Source of the DNA: CAZRKC01 sp964600665 | GTDB lineage: Bacteria > Bacillota > SLNR01 | Reading direction: 5' to 3' | Assembly (NCBI GenBank): GCA_964600665.1 | Contig: CAZRKC010000043.1 | Span: 1-15,681, forward strand | DNA length: 15,681 nt | In this document: one piece after another, positions 1 through 6,992 of the stretch | How the letters are laid out: each line of letters begins with the position of its first letter | Position numbering within the stretch: the first letter of the stretch is position 1 | Notes under the pieces: generated by a model | Told to the model about the DNA's origin: nothing | Seen by the model: the letters and a program-made list of their open reading frames with translations, nothing else | Database searches by the model: none | Translations under genes and position numbers: made by a program

Positions 1-53
1 AGATAGTTGATCATAATCATGCATTTGCCCGCGATTCTTTTCACTCTATTCAT
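1..53 (-). CDS. possible 5' end of a gene running off the left edge
   Basis: An ATG at 53 on the minus strand is preceded by AGGAGG (63-68) with nine bases between, a good ribosome site for a low-GC Gram-positive. The visible residues are MNRVKRIAGKCMIMINY, basic then hydrophobic, and the frame is open to the window edge. Only 17 codons are visible, so neither the product nor the reality of the gene can be judged. Confidence 0.3.
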   Translation of the reverse strand, partial: MNRVKRIAGKCMIMINY

Positions 54-68
54 CGGTCCAATCCTCCT

Positions 69-474
69 GCTGCTATGATAACTTGAAATCAAACCAAACT
101 GGGTGACAATCCATGACGATTCGACCATGATTGCGGGCCCTGAGCTGGAGAATGAAAGCACCGGCTGCTGCCATCATTTGTCAATCCTGATGGATATCCT
201 GCCAAACTCCCCGCTCCTGCCCCAATGGCAATTCTAACCGCACCTTTTCCCAAGAATAATCAATGGAGCAATGCTCTGGAAAGAGTCTGGCAAATTACAT
301 TACTCGCTTATCTACTAAACCCAAACGGTTGTTCTCTGAATCGTTTTTGGACCCTTATACATTTTTTCAAACAAGGTGCCCAAAATGTTAAATATTGCCT
401 GAGTGTGAAATTTCGACTTGCACCAGATTTTCCCTGCCTGAAAATTCAAAATATTACTCACCATCACACCCCAT
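69..474. other. gene-poor chromosomal flank
   Basis: I see no convincing gene here. On the minus strand a stretch near 190-240 reads VRIAIGAGAG, which recalls the N-terminus of the AtuA/DUF1446 family, but the following residues do not fit and the frame soon stops. A 49-codon minus-strand frame (315-461, starting MVSNILNFQ) lies just after the tRNA terminator, with only a weak ribosome site. Both could be decayed remnants or chance. Confidence 0.4.
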
Positions 475-501
475 AAAGAAAAACGGCAATTCCTCGCCGT
501 T
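475..501 (-). terminator. intrinsic terminator downstream of the tRNA-Pro 3' end
   Basis: On the minus strand a 6-bp stem AACGGC/GCCGTT with an 8-base loop is followed by TTTCTTT. It starts 12 bases after the tRNA CCA end, so it is best read as the native terminator of the original tRNA-Pro gene. This supports the lower-coordinate side being the original chromosome. Confidence 0.7.
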
Positions 502-513
502 ACTTGCTCTCTA

Positions 514-562
514 TGGTCGAAGTGAAAGGAATCGAACCTTCGCCTCTTGAACCCCATTCAAG
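514..562 (-). other. 3' fragment of tRNA-Pro(GGG); attachment-site scar
   Basis: Read on the minus strand this gives an anticodon stem CTTGA/TCAAG closing a 7-base loop ATGGGGT. That loop has U33, anticodon GGG and G37, as in bacterial tRNA-Pro. A 4-base variable region follows, then a T arm GAAGG-TTCGATT-CCTTT, the acceptor 3' strand CACTTCG, discriminator A and encoded CCA. The acceptor 5' strand and D arm are absent: upstream sequence (563 onward) has no D-arm match. A tRNA 3' half beginning at the anticodon arm is the classic duplicated core (attL/attR) of tyrosine-recombinase integration. By the usual geometry the inserted element lies on the 5' side, at higher coordinates, and the intact tRNA would be at the element's far end, not seen in this window. 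Confidence 0.85.
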
Positions 563-597
563 CATCCAGTGTTGATATACAAGGGTTTGTAGTGTGT

Positions 598-619
598 TTG
601 CTTGCTACTTGCTTGCTAC
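598..619. repeat. perfect tandem 11-bp repeat beside the att core
   Basis: Two exact copies of TTGCTTGCTAC (598-608 and 609-619) lie about 36 bp from the tRNA fragment, on the element side. Short direct repeats next to the core are typical of integrase arm-binding sites in phage and ICE attachment regions. That role is inferred; no integrase gene is present nearby. Confidence 0.6.
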
Positions 620-726
620 CGTGAATTTACTTGTACCAAATCCAAGCATATATATATTTCAATGGTTTGAAGGTCGATTTTGCATTGTGCATTTACTGCA
701 ACAAACCTCATAGAATTCAAAGTATG

Positions 727-978
727 TCATCCCATAAAGTCATCGACACCGACAAAATGGATCCGGAAAGTTGTATTCAAAATGGAATATCCAGCAATCT
801 GAATCTTACCTACATTGGTCTCGACTATATCGCCCGGCTCCCATACCACCTTTGATTGGCCCACACCCGACCACTCCGATAAGCCGGGTTCGCTTGGTTC
901 TATTGTTGTAATTTGAACTACTGCTAACATGGACTTGTCACTGGTGGTGATTACTCCCCGCCATGAAGAGCTGTGCAT
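727..978 (-). CDS. hypothetical small phage-like protein
   Basis: An 83-codon frame starts at ATG 978, preceded by AAAGAGGCG as a modest ribosome site. The product has no signal peptide or membrane segment. Its middle (SKVVWEPGDIVETNVGKIQI) has the alternating pattern of a small beta-rich protein. I do not recognise the family. It lies downstream of the SHOCT gene on the same strand, with 95 bases between, inside the segment bounded by the tRNA scar, so it is most likely element cargo. An overlapping plus-strand frame is open too, which lowers confidence. Confidence 0.45.
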   Translation of the reverse strand: MHSSSWRGVITTSDKSMLAVVQITTIEPSEPGLSEWSGVGQSKVVWEPGDIVETNVGKIQIAGYSILNTTFRIHFVGVDDFMG

Positions 979-1073
979 TTTATCGCCTCTTTCATAATTT
1001 TATTGGCAATTCTTTTTTGTACAAGCATTTTCTACAATGCGCATACCTTCGATACCAGATCTATCTTTTTCGG

Positions 1074-1607
1074 TCACACTCCAAGATATTTTGCTTTCAC
1101 TTTATTGAACTCCTCCTGGTCAATAATCCCTTCATCTAAAAGTTGTTTATATTTGCGAATCTCATCGGCTGCGCTAGGAGCTGCCTGAGTGGGAACGGTA
1201 TTTTGTGAATCATGCGCTCTCTGCCTGATCAATTCCGCAACCTTCTTCATTGGCTCATATTTATCTCGATTAAAATTGATGACATTTTCAGCCTGTCTTA
1301 TATCCCCTATACGCCTTGAACCATGCTGAGATGTGCCGGCAAGCTGGAGCTCTATTCTACCAGCCATTAAACCTGTTGAGTATTCCACTCCAGTAATGTT
1401 TTTGTAACCATAAGTATTTGCTTTTGCACCAAACATAGCACCCGAGCTATAACCCGCCTTGCTGATAATGACACCTTTATCTGTCAGAACGATAGCTTCA
1501 CCAATTTGACCCTCAAGACATACATCATATATTGCACCTGATAGACACGTTTCGACAGCTTTCTTAAGGCCACCCTTTAATGGTTCAATCAGTTTTACAT
1601 CAGCCAT
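1074..1607 (-). CDS. SHOCT-domain protein with N-terminal PH-like region
   Basis: A 177-residue soluble protein. Residues about 10-120 alternate short strands and glycines in the manner of bacterial PH-like domains (ICEGQIGEAIVLTD-like core, here LEGQIGEAIVLTDKG). The C-terminus (about 147-176, ending in QLLDEGIIDQEEFNKVKAKY) is a clear SHOCT domain, a short helical hairpin often found at protein ends and thought to mediate oligomerisation or ligand contacts. Such PH-SHOCT proteins are common in prophages and other mobile elements of Bacillota, with no established biochemical role. GAGGGGTGAT precedes the ATG at 1607. The gene lies downstream of the DUF2158-like gene but is separated from it by a terminator (1703-1725), so it probably has its own promoter. 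I did not find a convincing one. Confidence 0.85.
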   Translation of the reverse strand: MADVKLIEPLKGGLKKAVETCLSGAIYDVCLEGQIGEAIVLTDKGVIISKAGYSSGAMFGAKANTYGYKNITGVEYSTGLMAGRIELQLAGTSQHGSRRIGDIRQAENVINFNRDKYEPMKKVAELIRQRAHDSQNTVPTQAAPSAADEIRKYKQLLDEGIIDQEEFNKVKAKYLGV

Positions 1608-1702
1608 ATCATCACCCCTCTCGTCAATATTTATTTATTTTCTACCCCTGACATAATTATCCTGCAGCTCTGCCAACAATTTACATAAAGAAACGGCAAA
1701 TT

Positions 1703-1725
1703 AAAAACCCCTCTTTCGAGGGGTT
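1703..1725 (-). terminator. intrinsic terminator after the DUF2158-like gene
   Basis: The minus strand reads AACCCCTC-GAAA-GAGGGGTT, an 8-bp stem with a GAAA tetraloop, followed by TTTAATTT. It starts 12 bases after the stop of the gene at 1737. The CCCCTC-loop-GAGGGG core is identical to that of the terminator at 1995-2025. Confidence 0.85.
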
Positions 1726-1736
1726 CACCTACTAAC

Positions 1737-1928
1737 TTACCAAGGGCGTATGTCTTCCCGTGCCGTGTCTGTATCATGTTCAAGCACAATCAAAGGATAC
1801 TCAGTAGTTACTAAACCACCTTCTGTATTCTCCCACACACAATCTGCTGCATCGTCCTTTATCGTCTTAATCACCATTCTTTTCATAGAGCCCTTCATTC
1901 TAACAACATCACCTGGTTTGAAATCCAT
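1737..1928 (-). CDS. small YodC/DUF2158-like protein
   Basis: A 63-residue protein starting MDFKPGDVVRMKGS. The pattern FKxGDVVRxKxG, followed by a hydrophobic strand and a CVWENTEGG segment, matches the YodC/DUF2158 family of small single-domain proteins. These are frequent in phages and plasmids and their function is unknown. The frame is open for 41 further codons upstream, but AAGGGAGG ends seven bases before the ATG at 1928. A second ATG (1931) directly precedes it, and upstream starts have no ribosome site, so the short form is chosen. Its start lies just below the 1995-2025 hairpin and a second hairpin follows its stop, so it is an isolated one-gene cassette. Confidence 0.7.
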   Translation of the reverse strand: MDFKPGDVVRMKGSMKRMVIKTIKDDAADCVWENTEGGLVTTEYPLIVLEHDTDTAREDIRPW

Positions 1929-1994
1929 CATATCACCTCCCTTCAACCCATACTTCGACGCGTAGTATTGAAACCTTTCTGGAATGTTGGGCAC

Positions 1995-2025
1995 AAAATA
2001 AAAATACCCCTCTTTCGAGGGGTAT
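1995..2025 (-). terminator. intrinsic terminator, twin of the one at 1703-1725
   Basis: The minus strand forms ATACCCCTC-GAAA-GAGGGGTAT, a 9-bp stem, followed by TTTTATTTT. It ends transcription coming from the gene fragment at 2038-2136 and from the TetR gene upstream. Confidence 0.85.
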
Positions 2026-2037
2026 CCGCATGTAAAG

Positions 2038-2136
2038 TTACTCACTATCATCCGTAATTTGTCTTATCTTACCGATCCAATCATGCATCCAGTTAGCGCC
2101 CCTGCTTATTAGTATTCCGGCATCACGAATGAGGAT
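2038..2136 (-). pseudogene. C-terminal fragment of an unknown, probably phage, protein
   Basis: An open stretch ending at a TAA (2038-2040) reads RDAGILISRGANW then MHDWIGKIRQITDDSE. It has no start with a ribosome site, its 5' end runs into the TetR gene in another frame, and it is followed 13 bases later by an intrinsic terminator, as a real gene end would be. It looks like the 3' stump of a gene cut by the event that joined the element to the TetR region. Chance cannot be excluded because it is only 32 codons. Confidence 0.35.
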
Positions 2137-2704
2137 TATTTTTTGGCACACCTGTGTTCGTCAGCTTGATAATGATTTCTGCCATGTAGCGAGGTGATTT
2201 TACCATATCATCATTAAGCCATTTTTGAATAACGCCAACGCACCCGGTTAATATAAAGGCGAAGGTATATTCCGCATCCTCTTTGGAAGTTACGCCATTT
2301 CTAATCAGATCGATCATATTCTTCTCATAGACCAACATCAGCACACGTTTCTGAAAATTTAAATCACCTCGGTCACTTAGGAGGAGTTTACAAAGACGCG
2401 CATTCTCCTTGATATACTCAAAGATATGTTCGACTGAGTCAACCGGGATTGTTGGTGGTTCATTTTTCGTGTAGACAGTAAGATAATTTTCAATATTCTC
2501 AAGCAAATCATCCTGTATTCGTTTCATGAAATCATACTGATCATTATAATGCGCATAAAAGGTAGCGCGGTTGATATCAGCATCTTCACATATTTCTTTG
2601 ATCGATATCTTCGATATGTCTTTTTTTTCAAGCAGCTTAATGAAACTATCCTTGAGAACCATCTTTGAATATTTCACTCTTCTATCTTCAATTCTGCTTC
2701 GCAT
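2123..2704 (-). CDS. TetR/AcrR-family transcriptional regulator
   Basis: A 193-residue protein, a normal length for the family. Residues about 13-60 hold the DNA-binding helix-turn-helix, with the signature KISIKEICEDADINRATFYA followed by HYNDQYDF. Residues 70-190 form an all-helical ligand and dimer domain like that of DhaS-type Clostridial regulators. The ATG at 2704 follows GGGGGT. The gene is divergent from the MMPL exporter gene with 207 bases between, the standard arrangement of a TetR repressor that controls an adjacent transporter and often itself. A near-perfect palindrome at 2821-2840 is the probable operator. The inducing ligand cannot be told from sequence. The last codons lie against the likely edge of a mobile-element remnant, but the domain appears complete. 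Confidence 0.92.
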   Translation of the reverse strand: MRSRIEDRRVKYSKMVLKDSFIKLLEKKDISKISIKEICEDADINRATFYAHYNDQYDFMKRIQDDLLENIENYLTVYTKNEPPTIPVDSVEHIFEYIKENARLCKLLLSDRGDLNFQKRVLMLVYEKNMIDLIRNGVTSKEDAEYTFAFILTGCVGVIQKWLNDDMVKSPRYMAEIIIKLTNTGVPKNNPHS

Positions 2705-2795
2705 CTCATTACCCCCAGTTTAATCAATAATGTTTATTCTTTAACACAGATCAATGTATCTGTTTGATAACTAACATATACGAAAAATCTGATTG

Positions 2796-2824
2796 GTGAT
2801 AAATCAACGTATTGTTATTATAAT
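2796..2824 (+). promoter_or_regulatory. predicted sigma-A promoter of the MMPL operon
   Basis: GTGATA (2796-2801, four of six matches to TTGACA) and a perfect TATAAT (2819-2824) are separated by 17 bases. The start site would fall near 2831, inside the palindrome at 2821-2840. Confidence 0.6.
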
Positions 2825-2840
2825 TGTCATGTGGCAATTA
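2821..2840. promoter_or_regulatory. probable TetR operator palindrome
   Basis: TAATTGTCATGTGGCAATTA is an inverted repeat with 9-base arms, eight of nine pairs matching, around a central TG. It overlaps the 3' part of the -10 box and the expected start site of the exporter operon. Binding there would block RNA polymerase, which is how TetR repressors usually act. Length and symmetry fit the family; the assignment to this TetR is inferred from position. Confidence 0.65.
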
Positions 2841-2911
2841 ATCAACACTATGTACGTTAAAAACGCGTGTGTAACAGCTACACCAGGTATTGAATCAAAG
2901 GAGGATTTATC

Positions 2912-4984
2912 GTGGGAAGGTTTTCACAATTCGCTATCACACGCAATCGGATCGTGCTGATTGTATTTTTTGTACTTGCGGCTGCCGGAGCATTGGCTTC
3001 CACTCTTGTAACAGTAAACTATGACTTGACAGATTACCTGCCAAAGGATGCACAATCCACTGTTGCTATTTCAAAGATCAAAGATGAATTTGGTGATGAT
3101 GTTTACAATGCACGGGTCATGCTAACAGATGTCAGCATACTAGAAGCGCTTCAGTTTAAAGAAAAGCTATCTGCTATCCCCGGCGTCACATCTATAGTCT
3201 GGCTTGACGATATTCTGGGGCGTAATTTTCTCGTGACCACCCCTTCTGAATTTTTGGATTATTCCATAGTTAAAAACTATTACCGGAATCATAAGGCATT
3301 ATTGAATGTAGCCATTGACAACGGTCAGGAGTCGATCGCGGTTAATGCAATCTATGATTTGATTGGAGAAACCGGCGCGGTTGCAGGCGATGCTGCTAAT
3401 GCCAATGCATTTCAATCCATGACAGTGTCAGAAGTTTTAACGGCAGTCGCCTTCGTCGTGCCGATTATTCTCATCATTCTTATACTTTCTACCACATCGT
3501 GGGTGGAGCCGATATTGTTTATGCTTACCATTGGTATAGCTGTCCTAATCAACATGGGAACGACTTCTTTTTTTGGTGAAATATCGTTTATAACACAAAC
3601 AGTCAGCCCTGTTTTGCAGCTCGCTGTATCTATGGACTACGCTATCTTTCTGCTGCATAGTTTCAATGAGTATCGAGTTTCGAATCAACCCAAAGAAGCT
3701 ATGCAGCTTGCCATCAGACGCGCATTGCCAACAGTCTCGGCTAGTGCTGCAACTACAGTGATTGGGTTCTTAGCACTGCTTTTTATGCGATTTGGTATTG
3801 GTTCGGATCTGGGAATTCACCTGGCCAAGGGCGTTGTGTTAAGTTTTCTTTCCGTCATGATCTTCCTACCGGCTTTGACACTTACTTGTTACAAATTGAT
3901 AGAACGAACGCGACACAAGGATCTTGTCCCCAGTTTGAAAAAAGTCAGCATTGGTTTGATGAAGGTTAAGACCATTTTTCTCATACTGGCGATGCTGGTT
4001 GTCATACCATGTTTTCTGGCACAGGCAAACACCAGCTTTATTTATGGTATGGGTGGCACTTTCCAAGAGTCGCGTGTCAACAAAGACACGACCCTGATTG
4101 AGGCGACGTTTGGTAGAGAAAATGTTCTCGCATTACTGGTGCCAAGGGAGCATCCAGGGAAGGAGGTGGAACTTTGTGATGAACTCAAATCCGTACCTCA
4201 TGTAACGTCTGTTATTTCATACGTGACAGCAGTTGGCGCTGAGATACCACCTTCATATGTTCCACAAGAAGTGTACGAGCAGTTTTACTCTGATCATTAC
4301 ACGCGCATTGTTCTATATACAAACACTAAAAGTGAAGGCAATCAAGCTTTTGATACTGTGCAGTCAGTGAAGGACACTGCCGGAAAGTATTACGAGACCT
4401 ACTATTTAACAGGGCAGAGCGCAGCCTTGTTTGATATGAAAAGCATCATTGAAACAGACACGAGCATTGTCAATCTGGCTGCTATTGTGGGCATTTTTAT
4501 TGTAATCCTGCTTACTTTCCGATCATTCACCATACCCATATTCCTGGTTTTCACCATTGAAACCGCAATCTGGATTAATCTCTCCTTTGCTTATTTTACA
4601 GGTAGCACTTTAAGTTTTATCGGCTATCTGATCATTAGTACTGTTCAGCTTGGTGCTACCGTTGACTATGCGATTTTGTTAAGTAACCACTACTTGACGG
4701 ATAGAAAAACCATGCCGAAAAACGACGCAATGTTGAAAACCCTCTCCGATAATCTTGTGGCTATTCTTGTATCGGCAGGTATTCTCGCTGCGGCGGGCTT
4801 CACCCTAGCTGTGACATCTGGTAATCCTATTGTTTCTGAGCTTGGCACATTACTCGGCAGAGGGACGGTGTTGTCTTTTATCATGGTGGTCTGTGTTTTA
4901 CCTGCTCTTTTGATCATCTTCGATAAGCTGATTGAAAAAACAACACTCGGAAATGGATTCCACAAACCAAACGTGAATGAATGA
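2912..4984 (+). CDS. MMPL/RND-superfamily exporter
   Basis: A 690-residue polytopic membrane protein with the two-fold RND layout: TM1 (about 13-34), a large outer loop (35-170), five membrane segments (176-330), then TM7 (352-371), a second outer loop (372-515) and five more segments (518-671). The two halves carry matching motifs MDYAIFL (241-247) and VDYAILL (584-590). The Asp-Tyr pair is the proton-relay signature of MMPL proteins. Family members export lipids, siderophores or hydrophobic drugs by proton antiport at the cytoplasmic membrane. Start: GTG 2912 with AAAGGAGG seven bases upstream. The stop overlaps an upstream in-frame ATG of the next gene, so the two are co-transcribed. TetR is divergent, implying inducible expression. 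The substrate is unknown. Confidence 0.92.
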   Translation: MGRFSQFAITRNRIVLIVFFVLAAAGALASTLVTVNYDLTDYLPKDAQSTVAISKIKDEFGDDVYNARVMLTDVSILEALQFKEKLSAIPGVTSIVWLDDILGRNFLVTTPSEFLDYSIVKNYYRNHKALLNVAIDNGQESIAVNAIYDLIGETGAVAGDAANANAFQSMTVSEVLTAVAFVVPIILIILILSTTSWVEPILFMLTIGIAVLINMGTTSFFGEISFITQTVSPVLQLAVSMDYAIFLLHSFNEYRVSNQPKEAMQLAIRRALPTVSASAATTVIGFLALLFMRFGIGSDLGIHLAKGVVLSFLSVMIFLPALTLTCYKLIERTRHKDLVPSLKKVSIGLMKVKTIFLILAMLVVIPCFLAQANTSFIYGMGGTFQESRVNKDTTLIEATFGRENVLALLVPREHPGKEVELCDELKSVPHVTSVISYVTAVGAEIPPSYVPQEVYEQFYSDHYTRIVLYTNTKSEGNQAFDTVQSVKDTAGKYYETYYLTGQSAALFDMKSIIETDTSIVNLAAIVGIFIVILLTFRSFTIPIFLVFTIETAIWINLSFAYFTGSTLSFIGYLIISTVQLGATVDYAILLSNHYLTDRKTMPKNDAMLKTLSDNLVAILVSAGILAAAGFTLAVTSGNPIVSELGTLLGRGTVLSFIMVVCVLPALLIIFDKLIEKTTLGNGFHKPNVNE

Positions 4985-5001
4985 GAAATGGAGTGGCTGA
5001 G

Positions 5002-6780
5002 ATGAAAAAGATTCTGTCAGTGATATTGGCCATAGCACTCGTCTTTACTGTAGCTCTGCCAGCCTTGACTTCAGATATGCCAACGCAGAAAGAAGAGGTT
5101 GTTTACGGCATACTAGGGGCAGATGGAAGCATCCAGAATCTCTATGTGGTCAACAGTTTTGATGGCGGCATGGTTACCGATTATGGAGATTATAGCGAAG
5201 TTCGCAACATGACATCATTAGAGGTGCTGACACAAACAGATGACATGATTGCCGTTATTACAACTGCCGACCGGTTTTATTATCAAGGAACACTGAAAAC
5301 AAAGGCTTTACCTTGGTATGTAGAAATTCAATACGAATTAGATGGGAAAGATATTCTGGCTTCCGATCTTGCTGGGAAAAGTGGTGCACTTGAGATTAAT
5401 ATTGACATCACACAAAACAATGCCATCGATCTTGTATTTTATGATCACTATATGCTTCAAATATCACTCATGATCGATACTGAACGATGTATTACTATTG
5501 AATCGCCCGACGCTACGATCGCGAATGCAGGTAAAAACAAAATTATCACTCACACCGTCTTACCGGGCAATGATCGAACGATCTTAATATCAATGCAAGT
5601 GCGTGATTTTGAAATGGGCGGGATTGAAATGAATGCAATGCCGTTATCCATACGGATGGATATGCCTGATACCAACAGCATTGTGAATGATTTAACCCGT
5701 CTGACAGACGCTGTGAGCGAACTGAATGGCGGTGTGAAAAAGCTGTCCGACGGTGCGTCAGATACCTTGACTGGCGCAGCCAAATTAGTCAATGGATCAT
5801 CCATTGTTGCCGATGGATTATCAGCATTGAGTGACAGTTCTCTACGAGTCCTTAACTCATCTGCAATGATCGAAGCGGCTTTAAAGGATATGGCGAAGGC
5901 GATTGATAATGGTGCGGGAGATTTCTCAATGGACGATATAGCGGCTTTACCAGAGGGGTTACGGCAACTCGCAAGTGGGTTATCCGATTTGTCTGAGGGC
6001 ATGCAAACGTTAAAAACAGGATATGCATCAGCATATTCTGCACTCGATTCGGCTATACTAGCTATTCCTGATTCTGATATTGACCCTTCCGGACTCTATG
6101 CTGCAATATCAAGCGACGATGCGTTGACAGCCACATTAAACCAGCTCATGGGATATTATCAAGCAGGCAAAACAGTCAAGGGGACGTATGCAGCTGTTCA
6201 GGGGGCATTTGCTTCAGTCGAAATCTACCTTGATACCATGATTAGTTCTATCGGAGTAATGACTGAAACGATCTCGGAAATGGCCAATCAGATTGAGCAG
6301 TCTACAAGTGGAATGGACATAGTGGCCCAAATAGAACAGCTAAAAGATGGATTGGCCACGCTATCGAATAATTACAGTCAGTTTCATGCGGGGCTGGATG
6401 AATATACGGCCGGTGTAAAACGACTTGCTGGTAGTTACGGCGAAGTGAACACAGGCATTCAGTCTCTATCGAGCGGTATCGGTGGATTGTCAACCGGCGC
6501 ATCTGATCTATATAAAGGAACGGATGAGCTTAACCGTGCGGTTGCCGATCTGCCAGATATGATTCAAATTGAAATTGATGGCATGGTCAAGCAATTTGAT
6601 AAATCGGATTTTGTACCCAAATCGTTCGTTTCTGCTAAAAATACCAATGTGAAAATGGTTCAGTTTGTGATTAAGACACGACCAATAGAAAAGCCCGAAA
6701 CTCAGTATCCCGAAACTGAAATTGTGGTGAAACTGACATTTTGGCAGAAGATCAGAAATCTATTTAAATTCAATCAGTGA
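5002..6780 (+). CDS. secreted heptad-rich YhgE/Pip-like partner of the MMPL exporter
   Basis: From ATG 5002 the product is 592 residues. This start is chosen because GGAG lies eight bases upstream and it begins directly with a signal peptide (MKKILSVILAIALVFTVALP). The in-frame ATG at 4981 would add seven residues and has no ribosome site. Residues about 25-225 form an extracellular beta-rich domain. Residues about 230-545 carry repeated glycine-spaced helical units such as KKLSDGASDTLTGAAKL, GLSDLSEGMQTL and SLSSGIGGLSTGASDL, as in YhgE/Pip phage-infection-type proteins. A short conserved-looking tail (FVSAKNTNVKMVQFVIKT) follows, with a basic-aromatic end FWQKIRNLFKFNQ. There is no clear C-terminal membrane span. 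Tight coupling to the MMPL gene suggests a periplasmic-space-like adaptor or scaffold outside the membrane. Biochemical function is unknown. Confidence 0.85.
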   Translation: MKKILSVILAIALVFTVALPALTSDMPTQKEEVVYGILGADGSIQNLYVVNSFDGGMVTDYGDYSEVRNMTSLEVLTQTDDMIAVITTADRFYYQGTLKTKALPWYVEIQYELDGKDILASDLAGKSGALEINIDITQNNAIDLVFYDHYMLQISLMIDTERCITIESPDATIANAGKNKIITHTVLPGNDRTILISMQVRDFEMGGIEMNAMPLSIRMDMPDTNSIVNDLTRLTDAVSELNGGVKKLSDGASDTLTGAAKLVNGSSIVADGLSALSDSSLRVLNSSAMIEAALKDMAKAIDNGAGDFSMDDIAALPEGLRQLASGLSDLSEGMQTLKTGYASAYSALDSAILAIPDSDIDPSGLYAAISSDDALTATLNQLMGYYQAGKTVKGTYAAVQGAFASVEIYLDTMISSIGVMTETISEMANQIEQSTSGMDIVAQIEQLKDGLATLSNNYSQFHAGLDEYTAGVKRLAGSYGEVNTGIQSLSSGIGGLSTGASDLYKGTDELNRAVADLPDMIQIEIDGMVKQFDKSDFVPKSFVSAKNTNVKMVQFVIKTRPIEKPETQYPETEIVVKLTFWQKIRNLFKFNQ

Positions 6781-6809
6781 AGAATGAAGGCACTCAAATC
6801 TGTCGAAAA

Positions 6810-6992
6810 TCATGCACCCGCGAGATAATCCGATATCAATAGGCTTATTACCACTTGTGACTCTGGCACAACGCACAACCAGCGCATGATAATTTCCTTG
6901 GGAATTGTGTCAAACAAATGATGAATAGGGACGCGACTATATTGGATAAGGGAAGCCTTATCTTCCACTTTCAGATGAACACCAGTATTCAC
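6810..6992 (-). CDS. doubtful small ORF directly after the ygiQ stop
   Basis: A 60-codon frame begins with a GTG immediately next to the ygiQ stop codon (TAG then GTG) and in the same reading frame. It has no ribosome site of its own, so it would need stop readthrough or termination-reinitiation. The product (HLKVEDKASLIQYS, then PIHHLFDTIPKEII) has a protein-like composition, but I recognise no family. The ygiQ reading frame already ends in the usual basic, disordered tail, so loss of a longer C-terminus is unlikely. Confidence 0.22.
   Translation of the reverse strand: MNTGVHLKVEDKASLIQYSRVPIHHLFDTIPKEIIMRWLCVVPESQVVISLLISDYLAGA

Noticed and set aside
190..240. Minus-strand VRIAIGAGAG resembling the AtuA/DUF1446 N-terminus
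   Set aside because: The match ends after about ten residues, the conserved residues that should follow are absent and the frame stops early.
225..476. Plus-strand 83-codon frame left of the tRNA fragment
   Set aside because: No ribosome site, unlikely composition, and it runs into the tRNA terminator region.
514..562. A complete functional tRNA-Pro gene
   Set aside because: The D arm and acceptor 5' strand are missing from the upstream sequence, so only a 3' fragment is present.
598..619. CRISPR-like repeat
   Set aside because: Only two adjacent 11-bp copies with no spacer; better explained as integrase arm-type repeats.
631..855. Plus-strand 74-codon frame within the element remnant
   Set aside because: It overlaps the minus-strand frame at 727-978, lacks a ribosome site and covers the att arm region.
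5550..6043. Long minus-strand frames inside the secreted-protein gene
   Set aside because: They are opposite-strand shadows of the repetitive heptad coding region and have no start signals.
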